Origin: Actinomyces oris
GTDB taxonomy: Bacteria; Actinomycetota; Actinomycetes; Actinomycetales; Actinomycetaceae
Direction of reading: 5' to 3'
NCBI RefSeq assembly: GCF_001937445.1
Contig: NZ_MSKS01000009.1
Location: 62,001 to 126,000, forward strand
DNA: 64,000 nucleotides
Below the pieces are notes generated by a model. The model made no database searches and was not told where the DNA came from. It saw nothing but the letters and a program-made list of their open reading frames with translations. The stretch's first letter is position 1. The number at the start of each line of letters is the position of its first letter. Position numbers and translations under genes: made by a program. This document shows, one piece after another, positions 43,882 to 53,530 of this stretch.

Positions 43882-44562
43882 TCAGCGCCGCACCCGTCGC
43901 GGGTCAACGGCACCGGTGCGCCGGGCCGCGGCCTGGGCGGCGGCCCACTGGCGCTGTGCCGGCGTGCGGGCTGAGACACGCACCGCTCCCCCGGCGGAGA
44001 CCATCTCGGTGGCATCGTCCGTCCCCGTTCCGCCGCCGCGCCAGCCGTGGCAGATCGCCTGGGCCAGGGCGTCGGCGGCGTCGGCCGGCCGGGGCGGGGC
44101 GTCGAGGCCGAGGATGCGGGTGACCATGGCCTGGACCTGGGTCTTGTCAGCCGTGCCCGAGCCGGTGACGGCGGCCTTGGCCTCGCTGGGCGTGTGCTGA
44201 GCGACCTCCAGGCCTGCGCGCGCCGCCGTGGCCATCGCCGTGCCCATGACCTGGGCGACCCCGATGACGGAGCGCAGGTTGTCCTGCGCGAAGACCCGCT
44301 CGATGGACACCACGGAGGGGCCCAGGCGGGCGATCCAGTCCTCAATGGCCTCCGTGATGGTCAGCAGCCTCAGCTCGGGGCTCTGGGAAGGCGGCGTGCG
44401 AACCACGCCAACCTCCACCAGGCGGACCTGACGGCGAGGGTCGACGTCCACGCATCCCAGACCGCAGCGGGTCAGTCCGGGATCGATTCCCAGGACCCGC
44501 TGCTGGGCGACGACGGCGCGAGCCGAGCGCGGCCGGGAGTCGGCGAGGTCCAGGGGGCTCAG
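43882..44562 (-). CDS. ruvC: Holliday junction endonuclease RuvC, apparent CTG start
   Basis: Resolvase that cuts Holliday junctions bound by RuvAB. The family start motif, here [17 protein letters not shown] (catalytic Asp codon at 44484-44482), is encoded, yet no ATG, GTG or TTG lies between it and the in-frame TGA upstream at about 44574. The GTG at 44451 would delete this Asp. The best candidate is CTG at 44562, overlapping the yebC stop as CTGA, with GACGAGGA just upstream; this gives 226 aa. The other three catalytic acids are in place (SIERVF, and D/D in the [12 protein letters not shown] region). Alternatively a base is lost here. Same strand as ruvA and ruvB. Confidence 0.85.
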   Translation of the reverse strand: MSPLDLADSRPRSARAVVAQQRVLGIDPGLTRCGLGCVDVDPRRQVRLVEVGVVRTPPSQSPELRLLTITEAIEDWIARLGPSVVSIERVFAQDNLRSVIGVAQVMGTAMATAARAGLEVAQHTPSEAKAAVTGSGTADKTQVQAMVTRILGLDAPPRPADAADALAQAICHGWRGGGTGTDDATEMVSAGGAVRVSARTPAQRQWAAAQAAARRTGAVDPRRVRR

Positions 44563-45323
44563 TCCTCGTCGCCTGCGAACTCAGCGGCCACCTCCGGGCT
44601 GAGGTCCACCGAGGTGTAGACGTTCTGGACATCGTCGGAGTCCTCCAGGGCGTCGATGAGGCGGAAGACCTTCCGGGCTCCTTCGATGTCGACCTCCACC
44701 TTGGTGCCGGCGACGAACTGGACCTCGGCGGAGTCGTAGTCCATCCCCGCCTCCGTCAGGGCGGTACGCACAGCGACGATGTCGCCGGGCTCGGAGTAGA
44801 TCTCGAAGGACTCGCCCATGTCCTCGACCTCCTCGGCGCCGGCTTCCAGGACGGCCATGAGGATGGAGTCCTCGTCCACGCCGTCGGCCTTGGCGACCTC
44901 GACGACGCCCTTGCGGGTGAAGTTGTAGGCCACCGAGCCCGGGTCGGCCAGGTTCCCGCCGTTGCGGGAGAAGGCCACGCGCACGTCGGAGGCGGCCCGG
45001 TTGCGGTTGTCGGTGAGGCACTCGACGAGGAAGGCAACCCCTCCGGGGCCGTAGCCCTCGTACATGATGGTCTGCCAGTCGGCGCCACCGGCCTCCTCGC
45101 CACTGCCGCGCTTGACGGCGCGGGTGATGTTGTCCGCCGGCACGGAGTTCTTCTTGGCCTTCTGGATGGCGTCGAACAGAGTGGGGTTACCGGTGGGGTC
45201 ACCGCCGCCGGTGCGGGCGGCGACCTCGATGTTCTTGATGAGGCGCGCGAAGAGCTTGCCGCGCTTGGCGTCAATGGCGGCCTTCTTGTGCTTGGTGGTG
45301 GCCCACTTGGAGTGACCCGACAT
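44559..45323 (-). CDS. YebC/PmpR family transcription or translation factor
   Basis: 254 aa. N-terminus [36 protein letters not shown] is the family hallmark, with domain 2 ([20 protein letters not shown]) and the acidic C-terminal domain. YebC proteins were long annotated as DNA-binding regulators; recent work assigns some a role in relieving ribosome stalling at proline runs. AAGGAG five bases upstream of the ATG. First gene of the yebC-ruvCAB run. Confidence 0.93.
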   Translation of the reverse strand: MSGHSKWATTKHKKAAIDAKRGKLFARLIKNIEVAARTGGGDPTGNPTLFDAIQKAKKNSVPADNITRAVKRGSGEEAGGADWQTIMYEGYGPGGVAFLVECLTDNRNRAASDVRVAFSRNGGNLADPGSVAYNFTRKGVVEVAKADGVDEDSILMAVLEAGAEEVEDMGESFEIYSEPGDIVAVRTALTEAGMDYDSAEVQFVAGTKVEVDIEGARKVFRLIDALEDSDDVQNVYTSVDLSPEVAAEFAGDED

Positions 45324-45367
45324 TAATGCTCCTTGGGAGTCGATGCTGAGGGCGCGGCCGAACGTAC

Positions 45368-46105
45368 TCAGGCCCGGCGCGTCACCATGGAGACGAAGAC
45401 GTCGTGGACCCGGTGGTCGCTTCCGACCTCCGGGTGGAAGGACGTGGCGAGCAGGGCCCCTTGACGAACCGCGACGATCCTACCGCCGTCGGCCCCACCG
45501 ACCCCAGCCGCACGTCCAGCGCGGGTCGTGGCGAGGATCTCGACGCCCGGGCCCACCTCCTCCACCCAGGGCGCCCGGATGAAGACGGCGCGCAGCGGTC
45601 GGTCCCGCCCCGCACCGAGTACCGGGGCGATGAGGTCCTCCTCGTAGGAGTCCACCTGACGGCCGAAGGCGTTGCGGCGCACCGTCATGTCGATGCCCCC
45701 CAGGAAGGCCTGGCCCTCCTGCGCCCCCTCGACGCGGTCGGCCAGCATGATCATCCCGGCGCAGGACCCGTAGGCGGGCAGGCCCGCACCGATGAGCTCA
45801 CGCAGGGGCGCGAGCATGTCGAAGGCGACCAGCAGCGTGCTCATGGTGGTCGACTCCCCACCGGGGATCACCAGGCCGTCAAGCCGGTCGCCGGGGGCGT
45901 CACCCAGATCGGCGGCGCTGCGTACGACGACGGGTCGCGCTCCGGCCGCCTCGAGGGCCAAGGAGTGCTCACGCACGTCGCCCTGAAGGGCCAGGATCCC
46001 GATCGTGGGGCGGGAGTCGGGTGCTGCGAGCGCGGGGAACAGCGCCCGGGGGTGGTGGGCGTCCATCGTCTGGACCGGGCGGTGGGCATGGCTCTGGTCG
46101 GTCAT
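45368..46105 (-). CDS. pdxT: PLP synthase glutaminase subunit PdxT
   Basis: 245 aa class I glutaminase releasing ammonia for PdxS. Catalytic Cys in YGSCAGMI, catalytic His/Glu in SFHPEVGSD, and GGESTTM. The first 33 residues are an extension rich in His/Pro ([17 protein letters not shown]) not seen in most PdxT; an internal start near [11 protein letters not shown] lacks an SD. Ends 44 bases before yebC. Confidence 0.95.
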   Translation of the reverse strand: MTDQSHAHRPVQTMDAHHPRALFPALAAPDSRPTIGILALQGDVREHSLALEAAGARPVVVRSAADLGDAPGDRLDGLVIPGGESTTMSTLLVAFDMLAPLRELIGAGLPAYGSCAGMIMLADRVEGAQEGQAFLGGIDMTVRRNAFGRQVDSYEEDLIAPVLGAGRDRPLRAVFIRAPWVEEVGPGVEILATTRAGRAAGVGGADGGRIVAVRQGALLATSFHPEVGSDHRVHDVFVSMVTRRA

Positions 46106-46114
46106 CGGGTTCCT

Positions 46115-46822
46115 TCAAGTGCTGGGGTCGAAGTGACGGGCCGGGTTGCTCGCGAGCTCGGCCAGGACTTTGCAGTCCACCGGATCGGTCAGGTCGAGGC
46201 GTCGGCCGTTCCAGCCCGAGGCGAGCTCCCCCACGATCTCGGGCAGGCGCACGGGGTAGATCTCCCGCCCCCGCTGCTGGGCGGCCCGCAGCTGCTCGAC
46301 GTTCCACCAGGAGATGGAGTCGACGACGTCGCGCTCCAGGCACGTCCAGCCGTCCTTCCTGACCGGGCGCCGGGTCGGCAGGTGCAGGAGGAAGAAGATC
46401 TCGTCCTGACGGCACGTGACCGAGGCGAAGCGGAAGATCGCCTCCCGGTGGGCGACGGGCCCCTCCAGGTCCGCGGGGGCGACCTCGATCCCGGATTCCT
46501 CAACCAGCTCACGCACGGCCCCGGCACGGGGGTCCTCACCACTGTGGATTCCTCCTCCCGGGGTGAAGATCCAGCTGTGAGCCGGGTCCGCGGCGTCGTG
46601 CCCCACCAGCAGCAGCACCTCGCCGTCCTGGGTCACGGCCAGAACCCGGGCAGCTGTCCTGAAGGGCAGACCGTCCTCCCCCAGGCTCCACTCGGTGGCG
46701 TCGAGGTGCTGGTCCCAGTCCTCGGGGACCAGCACCGGGTGGCGTCCACCGACCAGGCGGCCGGTGGAACCGTTATCCGTACCGACGACGAGGTGACCGG
46801 CGTCCTGCGAGGAGCCGGTCAC
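46115..46822 (-). CDS. NUDIX hydrolase
   Basis: 235 aa with a complete NUDIX box [22 protein letters not shown] near residues 86-107 (all three Glu present; written here split: [22 protein letters not shown]). The C-terminal part has an extra [19 protein letters not shown] segment. Substrate unknown; GTG start overlaps the pdxS stop as GTGA, and the pdxT ATG follows its stop by 9 bases, so it is embedded in the PLP operon. A NUDIX gene also sits here in mycobacteria (next to pimA and pdxS), so the link is old. Confidence 0.88.
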   Translation of the reverse strand: MTGSSQDAGHLVVGTDNGSTGRLVGGRHPVLVPEDWDQHLDATEWSLGEDGLPFRTAARVLAVTQDGEVLLLVGHDAADPAHSWIFTPGGGIHSGEDPRAGAVRELVEESGIEVAPADLEGPVAHREAIFRFASVTCRQDEIFFLLHLPTRRPVRKDGWTCLERDVVDSISWWNVEQLRAAQQRGREIYPVRLPEIVGELASGWNGRRLDLTDPVDCKVLAELASNPARHFDPST

Positions 46823-47721
46823 CAGCCGCGTTCCGCCAGGCGGTGGGGCTCGGGGATCTCGTCGACGTTGATCCCCACCATCGCCTCGCCCAGTCCGCGC
46901 GAGACCTCGGCGATGACGTCGGGGTCGTCGAACTGAGCGGTGGCGCGCACGATGGCGGCGGCCCGCTTGGCGGGGTCACCGGACTTGAAGATGCCCGAGC
47001 CCACGAAGACGCCCTCGGCCCCCATCTGCATCATCATGGCGGCGTCGGCCGGGGTGGCGATGCCACCGGCGGTGAACAGCACGACCGGCAGGTGGCCGGT
47101 GCGGGCAACCTCGGCGACGAGCTCGTAGGGAGCGGAGAGCTCCTTGGCGGCCACATAGAGCTCGTCCTCAGGCAGCGAGGTCAGGCCACGGATCTCATCG
47201 CGGATCGTGCGCATGTGGGTCACTGCGTTGGAGACGTCCCCGGTTCCGGCCTCCCCCTTGGAGCGGATCATGGCCGCGCCCTCGGTGATGCGGCGCAGCG
47301 CCTCGCCCAGGTTGGTGGCTCCGCACACGAAAGGAACGGTGAAGGACAGCTTGTCGATGTGGTGGGTGTAGTCGGCCGGGGTGAGGACCTCGGACTCATC
47401 GATGTAGTCCACGCCGAGGCTCTGGAGGACTTGGGCCTCCACGAAGTGGCCGATACGGGCCTTGGCCATCACCGGGATGGAGACCGCCTCGATGATGCCG
47501 GTGATGAGGTCGGGGTCGCTCATACGGGCAACGCCGCCCTGGGCTCGGATGTCGGCGGGGACGCGCTCGAGCGCCATGACGGCGACGGCTCCCGCGTCCT
47601 GAGCGATACGGGCCTGCTCGGGCGTGACGACGTCCATGATGACTCCACCCTTGAGCATGTCCGCCATGCCGCGTTTGACGGTGAGGGTGCCGGTGCTGGG
47701 GGTGATCTGCTCTGTGCTCAA
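46819..47721 (-). CDS. pdxS: PLP synthase subunit PdxS (TTG start)
   Basis: 300 aa TIM barrel that builds pyridoxal 5-phosphate from ribose 5-phosphate, glyceraldehyde 3-phosphate and ammonia. Start TTG at 47721 ([20 protein letters not shown]), chosen since AGAGGA lies six bases upstream and the protein then has the family length; frame upstream codes no PdxS residues. Active-site lysines in [12 protein letters not shown] and MAKARIGHF are present; C-terminal ERGW matches the family end. Upstream TAGCAT at 47801-47806 (minus) may be the -10. Confidence 0.96.
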   Translation of the reverse strand: MSTEQITPSTGTLTVKRGMADMLKGGVIMDVVTPEQARIAQDAGAVAVMALERVPADIRAQGGVARMSDPDLITGIIEAVSIPVMAKARIGHFVEAQVLQSLGVDYIDESEVLTPADYTHHIDKLSFTVPFVCGATNLGEALRRITEGAAMIRSKGEAGTGDVSNAVTHMRTIRDEIRGLTSLPEDELYVAAKELSAPYELVAEVARTGHLPVVLFTAGGIATPADAAMMMQMGAEGVFVGSGIFKSGDPAKRAAAIVRATAQFDDPDVIAEVSRGLGEAMVGINVDEIPEPHRLAERGW

Positions 47722-47885
47722 TCGTGGTCCTCTGGCCGTGAGCCGTGGCTGCCGCTCGGGGGGCGACAGCAACGTCTCCGTGAAAATGCTGACGCCACGC
47801 ATGCTACTCCGTGCCTGCGCAACAGTCCCCGGTGCTCGCGCAGCAAGACCTGAACCGTCGCAGGACATTCGGCTCCTGACGCCTC

Positions 47886-49187
47886 CTAACCGGCCCCGAG
47901 GAAGGATCGGCGCGCCGAGCTGATTCGGGTGAGCAGCTCGGTCTCCTTGACCGACAGCTCACCCTGAACATGGCTGTCCACCGCCTGCTGGCGCAGCTGA
48001 GCGAGCTCCGCAGCGCCTTTCTGGAACGTGTTCATGGCCGCTGCGGCCTGCGGCCCCCTGGTGACGGCCCACCGTCTGCCCGCCCGACGCCCCCCACCGG
48101 TGGTGAGCATCTGAACCTCGGCCGGGGAGAACCAGCCGGCGTGGGCGTAGTCCTCTATCCCCCGGCGCATGGACCGACGCTCACTCCAACGCAACCACGA
48201 GACCAGCCCGGCGCACAGAGCGTAGAAGGGGAACTGAAGCAGCAGATACACCCCGAAGTTCTCGGCGACGAACCCGTTCCAGGTCGCGTGAAGCACAATG
48301 GCACCGACCAGGCCCACAGGAGCCATCCACGCCCAAGCGTACTGGGACCGCCTGCGAGAGGAGACGCCGATGGCGACCCCAGTGCAGGCAGTGAACGTCA
48401 GGTGAGCGAATGGAGACAGCAGTGCGCGCATGACGAAAATGGTCCTCACGTACTCCCATCCCTGAACGAAGTAGAGAATATTCTCAACGAAGGCGAATCC
48501 GGCGGCAGTGAACGCCGCATACACGACCCCGTCAATCGTCCCATTGATCGCGCGGCGCCAGATGAGGAAGACGAACAGGACACCCAGCCCCTTGGTCAGC
48601 TCCTCAACCAGAGGCGCTGAAATCACACCAGCTGCACCCGGGTCCCCCATGGCCTCGGTGATGACCCGAGCCACCCAGCCGTTGACCACCATGGAGCACA
48701 GGGTGGACACGCTCGTCCCCCACAGGAATGCCACTATGAGAGTGACCGCTGTGAACACCCCGGGAGGCCTAGGCTCCCAGCGAACGTACCAGAACACTCC
48801 CGCGAGCAGCATCGTGACCACCAGCACACCGCATAGCGGGATGAGTGCCAACAGAAACGACGGGAGCACGACCGGCCCGAAGTCCTTATGAAGCCCTGAG
48901 AAGAAATACAGGGTGTACAGAGAGAAGAGAACGATCGCGGTCAGCATGACGAGTGCCCCGACCTTCGCCGGGATGCCAGGTGGGATGAGGGAGGCCACCT
49001 GCGCGTGCTGCTGCCGGCCATCCTGAGAATCTGAGTCCCGCGAAGGAGGCGTGCCCTGAGAGTCACGATGAACCTGGTAACGCTGCCCGACTCCGGTCAG
49101 GGGACCGGAATCGGCTGAGATCTGCGGCAGGGCGCTGGAGCGCCGGTATCCGGGGCGGGGGGCCCAGGGGCTGGGGGGCATGCTCAT
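47886..49187 (-). CDS. PrsW-family intramembrane protease
   Basis: 433 aa. About eight TM segments. PrsW motifs are present: VEELTKG (EExxK type), GFAFVEN, and the later His cluster ([14 protein letters not shown], and HATWNG). The first 85 residues are a soluble Gln/Ser-rich tail and the last 75 a cytoplasmic helical tail. B. subtilis PrsW cleaves the anti-sigma factor RsiW; the substrate here is unknown. ATG at 49187 with GAGGTGA just upstream, 4 bases after the stop of the LemA-like gene, so the two are coupled. Confidence 0.88.
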   Translation of the reverse strand: MSMPPSPWAPRPGYRRSSALPQISADSGPLTGVGQRYQVHRDSQGTPPSRDSDSQDGRQQHAQVASLIPPGIPAKVGALVMLTAIVLFSLYTLYFFSGLHKDFGPVVLPSFLLALIPLCGVLVVTMLLAGVFWYVRWEPRPPGVFTAVTLIVAFLWGTSVSTLCSMVVNGWVARVITEAMGDPGAAGVISAPLVEELTKGLGVLFVFLIWRRAINGTIDGVVYAAFTAAGFAFVENILYFVQGWEYVRTIFVMRALLSPFAHLTFTACTGVAIGVSSRRRSQYAWAWMAPVGLVGAIVLHATWNGFVAENFGVYLLLQFPFYALCAGLVSWLRWSERRSMRRGIEDYAHAGWFSPAEVQMLTTGGGRRAGRRWAVTRGPQAAAAMNTFQKGAAELAQLRQQAVDSHVQGELSVKETELLTRISSARRSFLGAG

Positions 49188-49191
49188 GGAT

Positions 49192-49959
49192 TCACCTCGG
49201 TTGCACCTCGTCGTCGCGCTCGGGCTGCGTCTCGGGGGTAGTGTCGTCGTCGGCATCGAAGGTCTGGGGCATGGGCGCGTGCCCAGCCAGGTGGAACATC
49301 CGGACGAGTAGCCGTCCCCTGAGCGCCTGGGCCTCACTGACGTGGGTGTTGTGGAACCTTCGGGCCAGGACCAAGCGGGAGCAGGCCCGGTCCAGGCGGT
49401 TGAGCGCGGGCACGCTCAGCGGGTCGGCGGACAGCTCGCGGCGTGCGGGCTCGCAGACCACCGTCCGCAGAACCCTGCTGAGATCGGACTCGATGAGGGC
49501 CCGGCTGCGGGTGGTTGGCGCCGGGAGCGCTGCACCGCCTGAGGCAGGATGAGAGGAGGGGGCGCACTCAAGAGGCGTGGAGGTGTCCAGACCGTCGTCG
49601 ACGAGAGGCCCCTCGGCATCCAGTGCCTCGCGCGCGGCCCGGCTGAGCAGCAGTCCGGAGGCCGGATCCAGGGCCGGGACGGTGGCCAGCTCCGCCGCGG
49701 CCTCGGCCCGGTGCACGAGCTGGGCCTCAAGCGTGGCTCGGGCTCCCAGCACCTGCCGGTGCAGCCGGTCGACTCGCACCGCCCTGGCATAGAGGGCCCA
49801 CCCGGTGGCCACGGCCAGCCCGACCAGCAGCACGACGATGCTCCACATCAGCGCAGTCGTCACACCGGCCCCCGCGGAGGAGAGCGCTGGTAGGGCAGTA
49901 GTCGCACCGGCCGGGATATCAACGGGCTGCGTCATGGCCGTCGTCATGGTTGCTGCCAT
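49192..49959 (-). CDS. LemA-like membrane protein, actinobacterial type
   Basis: 255 aa. One TM at residues 36-57 (ALMWSIVVLLVGLAVATGWALYA), then an amphipathic helix (RVDRLHRQVLGARATLEAQLVHR), a disordered acidic loop, and helices ending RRFHNTHVSEAQALRGRLLVRMFHLAGHAPMPQTFDADDD. The spacing of paired helices resembles LemA-type proteins; I recall similar proteins beside PIM genes in other actinobacteria. Function unknown. 32 bases after pimA. Confidence 0.65.
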   Translation of the reverse strand: MAATMTTAMTQPVDIPAGATTALPALSSAGAGVTTALMWSIVVLLVGLAVATGWALYARAVRVDRLHRQVLGARATLEAQLVHRAEAAAELATVPALDPASGLLLSRAAREALDAEGPLVDDGLDTSTPLECAPSSHPASGGAALPAPTTRSRALIESDLSRVLRTVVCEPARRELSADPLSVPALNRLDRACSRLVLARRFHNTHVSEAQALRGRLLVRMFHLAGHAPMPQTFDADDDTTPETQPERDDEVQPR

Positions 49960-49991
49960 GGTCGGTTCCTCATCACTCCTGAGATCAGCTG

Positions 49992-51173
49992 CTAGTCATC
50001 CAGGGCATCGCGCAGCCGGCCCAGCATGGTGCGCGAACCGGGGGCGGGCTCCACCCGGGTGTGGGCGGTGGACAGAGCCATGTCGTAGACGTCAAGGACC
50101 TCGTCGGTGACCGCGGACCAGTCGTAGCGGCCGACCACCTGACTGGCCGCCTGGACGCGGGCCTGGGCGGCGGTGGCGTCCTGCAGGGTGTCGATGATGA
50201 CTCGGGCCAGGTCGCCGCCGTCCTCGTTGTGGAACAGCGCCCCGTAACGGCCCTCGCCGAGCACGTCGGAGAAGGCCTTGAGGTCGGAGGCGATGACCCG
50301 GGTACCGGCGGCCATGGCCTCCACCAGGACGATGCCGAAGGACTCCCCTCCGGTCTGCGGGGCCACGTAGCAGCTGGCCGAGGCCAGCATGGCGGCCTTG
50401 TCCTCGTCGCTGACCCCTCCCAGGAAGACCACGGAGTCACCGAAGCGGGCCAGCTCCTCACGGATCTCCTGGGCCTGCCCTCGTCCTGCGACGAGGAAGC
50501 GCGCTCCCGGCACCGATTCCAGCACCGTCGGGATGGCGTCGGCCAGGACCCGCAGTCCCTTGCGGGGCTCGTCCAGGCGCCCCAGGAAGGAGATGGTGGG
50601 GGCCTCGTCCGTGCCCCGGAACCGGGGGTCGTCCTTGGGCGCGTCGGCGAAGGGCCCCACATTGACACCGTTGGGAATGACGACGGCGTCACCGCCGTGG
50701 TACTGGATGAGGGTGCGGCGGGCCTCCTCGGAGACGGCGATGCGGGCCGAGAGCTTCTCCATGAGCGGCACCGTCGCCGGACTCAACAGCTCGCGGGCCA
50801 GCGAACGGTCCATGGCGGCATGGAAGGTGCCCACAACCGGTCCGGTGGCGGCCTGCAGGGCCAGCATCCCGACACTGGGGGTGATGGGCTCGTGGATGTG
50901 AAGGATGTCGAAGTCCCCGGCATCGAGCCAGCGTCGGGCCCGCCTGGCCACGAGGGCACCGAAGTTGAGCCGCGCCACCGAGCCGTTGTAGGGAATGGCG
51001 ATGGAGTCACCGGCGCTGGTGACCCAGTCCGGCAGGTCGGTGTCCTGGGAGGCCGGCGCAAGGACCTGGACCTCGTGGCCACGGCGGAAGAGCTCACTGG
51101 CCAGGTCCATGACGTGGACCTGGACTCCTCCGTGAGCGTCGAAGGAGTAGGGGCAGACGATACCGATCCTCAT
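49992..51173 (-). CDS. pimA: Phosphatidylinositol mannosyltransferase PimA
   Basis: 393 aa GT4 glycosyltransferase, GT-B fold, cytoplasmic face of the membrane. It adds the first mannose from GDP-mannose to phosphatidylinositol, committing to PIM synthesis. N-terminal MRIGIVCPYSFDAHGGVQVHV (Gly loop), HIHEPITPS, HAAMDRS; C-terminal GRLDEPRKGLRVL, and ESFGIVLVEAMA (E-x7-E). Start overlaps the acyltransferase stop as ATGA. Two genes upstream make its lipid acceptor. Confidence 0.9.
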   Translation of the reverse strand: MRIGIVCPYSFDAHGGVQVHVMDLASELFRRGHEVQVLAPASQDTDLPDWVTSAGDSIAIPYNGSVARLNFGALVARRARRWLDAGDFDILHIHEPITPSVGMLALQAATGPVVGTFHAAMDRSLARELLSPATVPLMEKLSARIAVSEEARRTLIQYHGGDAVVIPNGVNVGPFADAPKDDPRFRGTDEAPTISFLGRLDEPRKGLRVLADAIPTVLESVPGARFLVAGRGQAQEIREELARFGDSVVFLGGVSDEDKAAMLASASCYVAPQTGGESFGIVLVEAMAAGTRVIASDLKAFSDVLGEGRYGALFHNEDGGDLARVIIDTLQDATAAQARVQAASQVVGRYDWSAVTDEVLDVYDMALSTAHTRVEPAPGSRTMLGRLRDALDD

Positions 51174-52168
51174 GCGTCCTCCTCGTGGGCGATCTGCTGG
51201 TCACGGGCGTGGCTGCGAGCCAGGCGCTCCTGGTCCAGGTCGGCGTCGAAGACGGGCTGGAGCATGTGCCAGTCCTCAGCGTGCTCGGCGATCAGGGGCT
51301 CCAGTGCGGCGACCCAGGCGCGAGTGTGCGCTACAACCTGCTCGCGTCCCTCCAGGTGCCGGGGCGCCGGAACCCTGCGGGCGGTCAGCACGAGCCCCCA
51401 GGGCGATCCGGCCAGGCGGCGTCGCCGGCCGCTCAGTGGCTCGTAGTGGATCGAGGCGGCGTACAGGGGGCGTCCCAGGCGCTGGGCGATCGCCGCGGGA
51501 CCGGCGGCCACCCGGGCGGTGGCGCCGCCCAGCCGCGCGGTGATGCCGGCCGAGGACAGGTCCCGATCGGCCAGGAGCGCGACGACGTAGTGCCCCTGGC
51601 TCGCCGTTTGCAGGAGGCGGTCGAAGACCTTCTCCCCGTGGGCCTGGCCGATGATGCGCATGCCCAGCAACTGACGGAAGGACACGAACTGTTCAAAGAG
51701 GTCCTCGGGCTCCAGGCGCTCGGCGACGGTCAGGACGGTGGCCAGCTCACGGCAGGCCCAGGCTCCGATGAGGTCCCAGTTGCCCATGTGCGGCAGGGCC
51801 ATGACGACGCTGCCGGCGCGCACGTCCTCATGGAGCTGGGGGTCGATGTCGGTGCGCACGCGCGCGAGGACCTGTTCCGGGGTGATTCCGGGCAGGGCGA
51901 AGGCCTCGTAGAAGTAGCGCATGTAGGAGCGCATGCCGGCTCGGGTGGCCTGGCGCAGAGCACGTGGCGGAGTCCCCGGGGGGAGGATGCGCGCCAGGTT
52001 GCGCTCGAGCTGTCCCACCCCGGTGGCTGAGCGCCTGAGGCGCTGCCAGGCCCACAGCGCGTCCGCGACGGTGTGCGCCAGGCCGTAGCCCACCGGCGCG
52101 GGCAGGTGGCGGGTACCGCGCCAGGCCAGGCGGTAGGCGTCGGAGACGGCGGGCAGGCGCAGCCTCAT
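51170..52168 (-). CDS. PIM acyltransferase (LpxL/HtrB superfamily)
   Basis: 332 aa acyltransferase of the LABLAT superfamily, like mycobacterial Rv2611c (PatA), which acylates PIM1/PIM2 mannose from acyl-CoA. Signature H-x4-D/E: MALPHMGNWDLIG near residue 126, with a second motif LADRDLSSAGI. N-terminal residues are amphipathic rather than TM. ATGA overlaps on both sides (pgsA upstream, pimA downstream) mean all three are translated together. Confidence 0.88.
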   Translation of the reverse strand: MRLRLPAVSDAYRLAWRGTRHLPAPVGYGLAHTVADALWAWQRLRRSATGVGQLERNLARILPPGTPPRALRQATRAGMRSYMRYFYEAFALPGITPEQVLARVRTDIDPQLHEDVRAGSVVMALPHMGNWDLIGAWACRELATVLTVAERLEPEDLFEQFVSFRQLLGMRIIGQAHGEKVFDRLLQTASQGHYVVALLADRDLSSAGITARLGGATARVAAGPAAIAQRLGRPLYAASIHYEPLSGRRRRLAGSPWGLVLTARRVPAPRHLEGREQVVAHTRAWVAALEPLIAEHAEDWHMLQPVFDADLDQERLARSHARDQQIAHEEDA

Positions 52169-52797
52169 GCCGGATCATCCGCCTGACGGACCTGCTGGGA
52201 GACGGTGCGCACGCGTTGGATCACGGTAATGAAGGAGGCGATCGCCACATAGAGCAGACCGATGGTGAGCACCCACTGGGGAGCCCCGAGCCCCACGATG
52301 AAGGTGGCGCCGAGCGCTACGAGGAGCCGGTCGGTGCGCTCGGCGATCCCCACGGAGGCGGTGGCGCCGATGGACTCGGCCCGCGCCCGGGCGTAAGGAA
52401 CCGTGGCCGCCATGACGACGGCGACCAGGGCCGCTGCGACAGTCACGGTGCGCAGCACGCCGGTGGGCATGGACAGGGCCGCCCAGGCCGCGAGGGAGCC
52501 CAGGACGGCCCCGTCGGCGAGGCGGTCCATGGTGGAGTCCAGGAAGGCTCCGAAGACTGAGCTCTTCCCAGTGGCTCGGGCCAGAATGCCGTCGAAGGAG
52601 TCGGCCACCAGCACCACGAGCAGGACGAGGGGCCCGGCCACGAAGTGTCCCTGCGGCAGCAGGGTGACCGTTGCCGTCACGGACAGGACCGTTCCGGTGA
52701 CAGTGAGCATGTTGGGGGTCACCCCGAGCCGCCCGAGCGCGAGGGCGGGACGGGTGAACAGGGCCTTGGTCAGGCCGCGGCCGTGGTTGCCGAGCAT
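52165..52797 (-). CDS. pgsA: Phosphatidylinositol-phosphate synthase (CDP-alcohol phosphatidyltransferase)
   Basis: 210 aa, six TM segments. CDP-alcohol motif ADSFDGILAR...GAFLDSTMDR (D-x2-D-G-x2-A-R-x8-G-x3-D-x3-D) at about residues 66-92. Its place next to the PIM acyltransferase and pimA marks it as the inositol-phosphate enzyme rather than PgsA2. AAGGA five to six bases upstream of the ATG. Confidence 0.9.
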   Translation of the reverse strand: MLGNHGRGLTKALFTRPALALGRLGVTPNMLTVTGTVLSVTATVTLLPQGHFVAGPLVLLVVLVADSFDGILARATGKSSVFGAFLDSTMDRLADGAVLGSLAAWAALSMPTGVLRTVTVAAALVAVVMAATVPYARARAESIGATASVGIAERTDRLLVALGATFIVGLGAPQWVLTIGLLYVAIASFITVIQRVRTVSQQVRQADDPA

Positions 52798-52915
52798 GAG
52801 ATCCTTAGGTCTCGGGTGGAGCAGTCAGAGAGACGAGCCGTGATGGCACGGTATAGACTGGGACGGAGGGTGTTGCCCTCATCCTGGCGGAGTGCGTCAA
52901 GAAGGGCCAAGGAGA

Positions 52916-53530
52916 TCAGTCCCCGCTCTGCCCGGTCCGGGCGGACCAGGCGGCGGCGAGCATGTCCCGCTGCTCGCCGAGCAGCTGGGGCACGGGCTTG
53001 GTCCGGCCGATGATGGGCATGAAGTTCGCGTCCCCCTTCCAGCGTGGCACGATGTGCTGGTGGAGGTGAGCGGCGATCCCCGCACCGGCGACCTCGCCCT
53101 GGTTCATCCCCAGGTTGAATCCGTGGGGGTGGCTCACCGAGCGCACGACACTCATGGCCGTGGCGGTCAGCTCACCGATCTCCTGACGCTCGGGCGCGGT
53201 GGCCTCAGTCCAGTCGGAGATGTGTCGGTAGGGGCACACCAGCAGGTGACCGGTGTTGTACGGGTACAGGTTCATGATGACGTAGCTGGTCTGGCCCCGG
53301 TGGACGATGAGGGCCTCCTCATCATCGCGTTCCGGCCCGGTGCAGAACGGGCACTGTGCGGGGGTGTCGTCCGAGGGCTTGTTCTGCCCCCCGATGTAGA
53401 CCATGCGGTGCGGGGTCCACAGACGCTGAAAGGCCTGCGGAGCGCCCTCGTGGTAGAAGGGCGCCTCCACCTCGACGTGGTCACCGGCTCCGGGGGCGCT
53501 GATCATCGCTCCAGTCGCTTCCTCAGTCAC
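52916..53530 (-). CDS. HIT family hydrolase (AP4A phosphorylase-like)
   Basis: 204 aa. HIT motif HLHQHIVPR near residue 152; N-terminal CPFC...[13 protein letters not shown] zinc-associated segment; [18 protein letters not shown]. Closest in architecture to mycobacterial Rv2613c (Ap4A phosphorylase). Start GTG at 53530 overlaps the end of thrS by 8 bases; a later ATG (MISAPGAGD) is possible. thrS-HIT-pgsA is conserved in Actinobacteria. Confidence 0.9.
   Translation of the reverse strand: MTEEATGAMISAPGAGDHVEVEAPFYHEGAPQAFQRLWTPHRMVYIGGQNKPSDDTPAQCPFCTGPERDDEEALIVHRGQTSYVIMNLYPYNTGHLLVCPYRHISDWTEATAPERQEIGELTATAMSVVRSVSHPHGFNLGMNQGEVAGAGIAAHLHQHIVPRWKGDANFMPIIGRTKPVPQLLGEQRDMLAAAWSARTGQSGD

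Noticed and set aside
44451-44453. GTG as start of ruvC
   Set aside because: It removes the GIDPG catalytic motif that is encoded directly upstream in the same frame.
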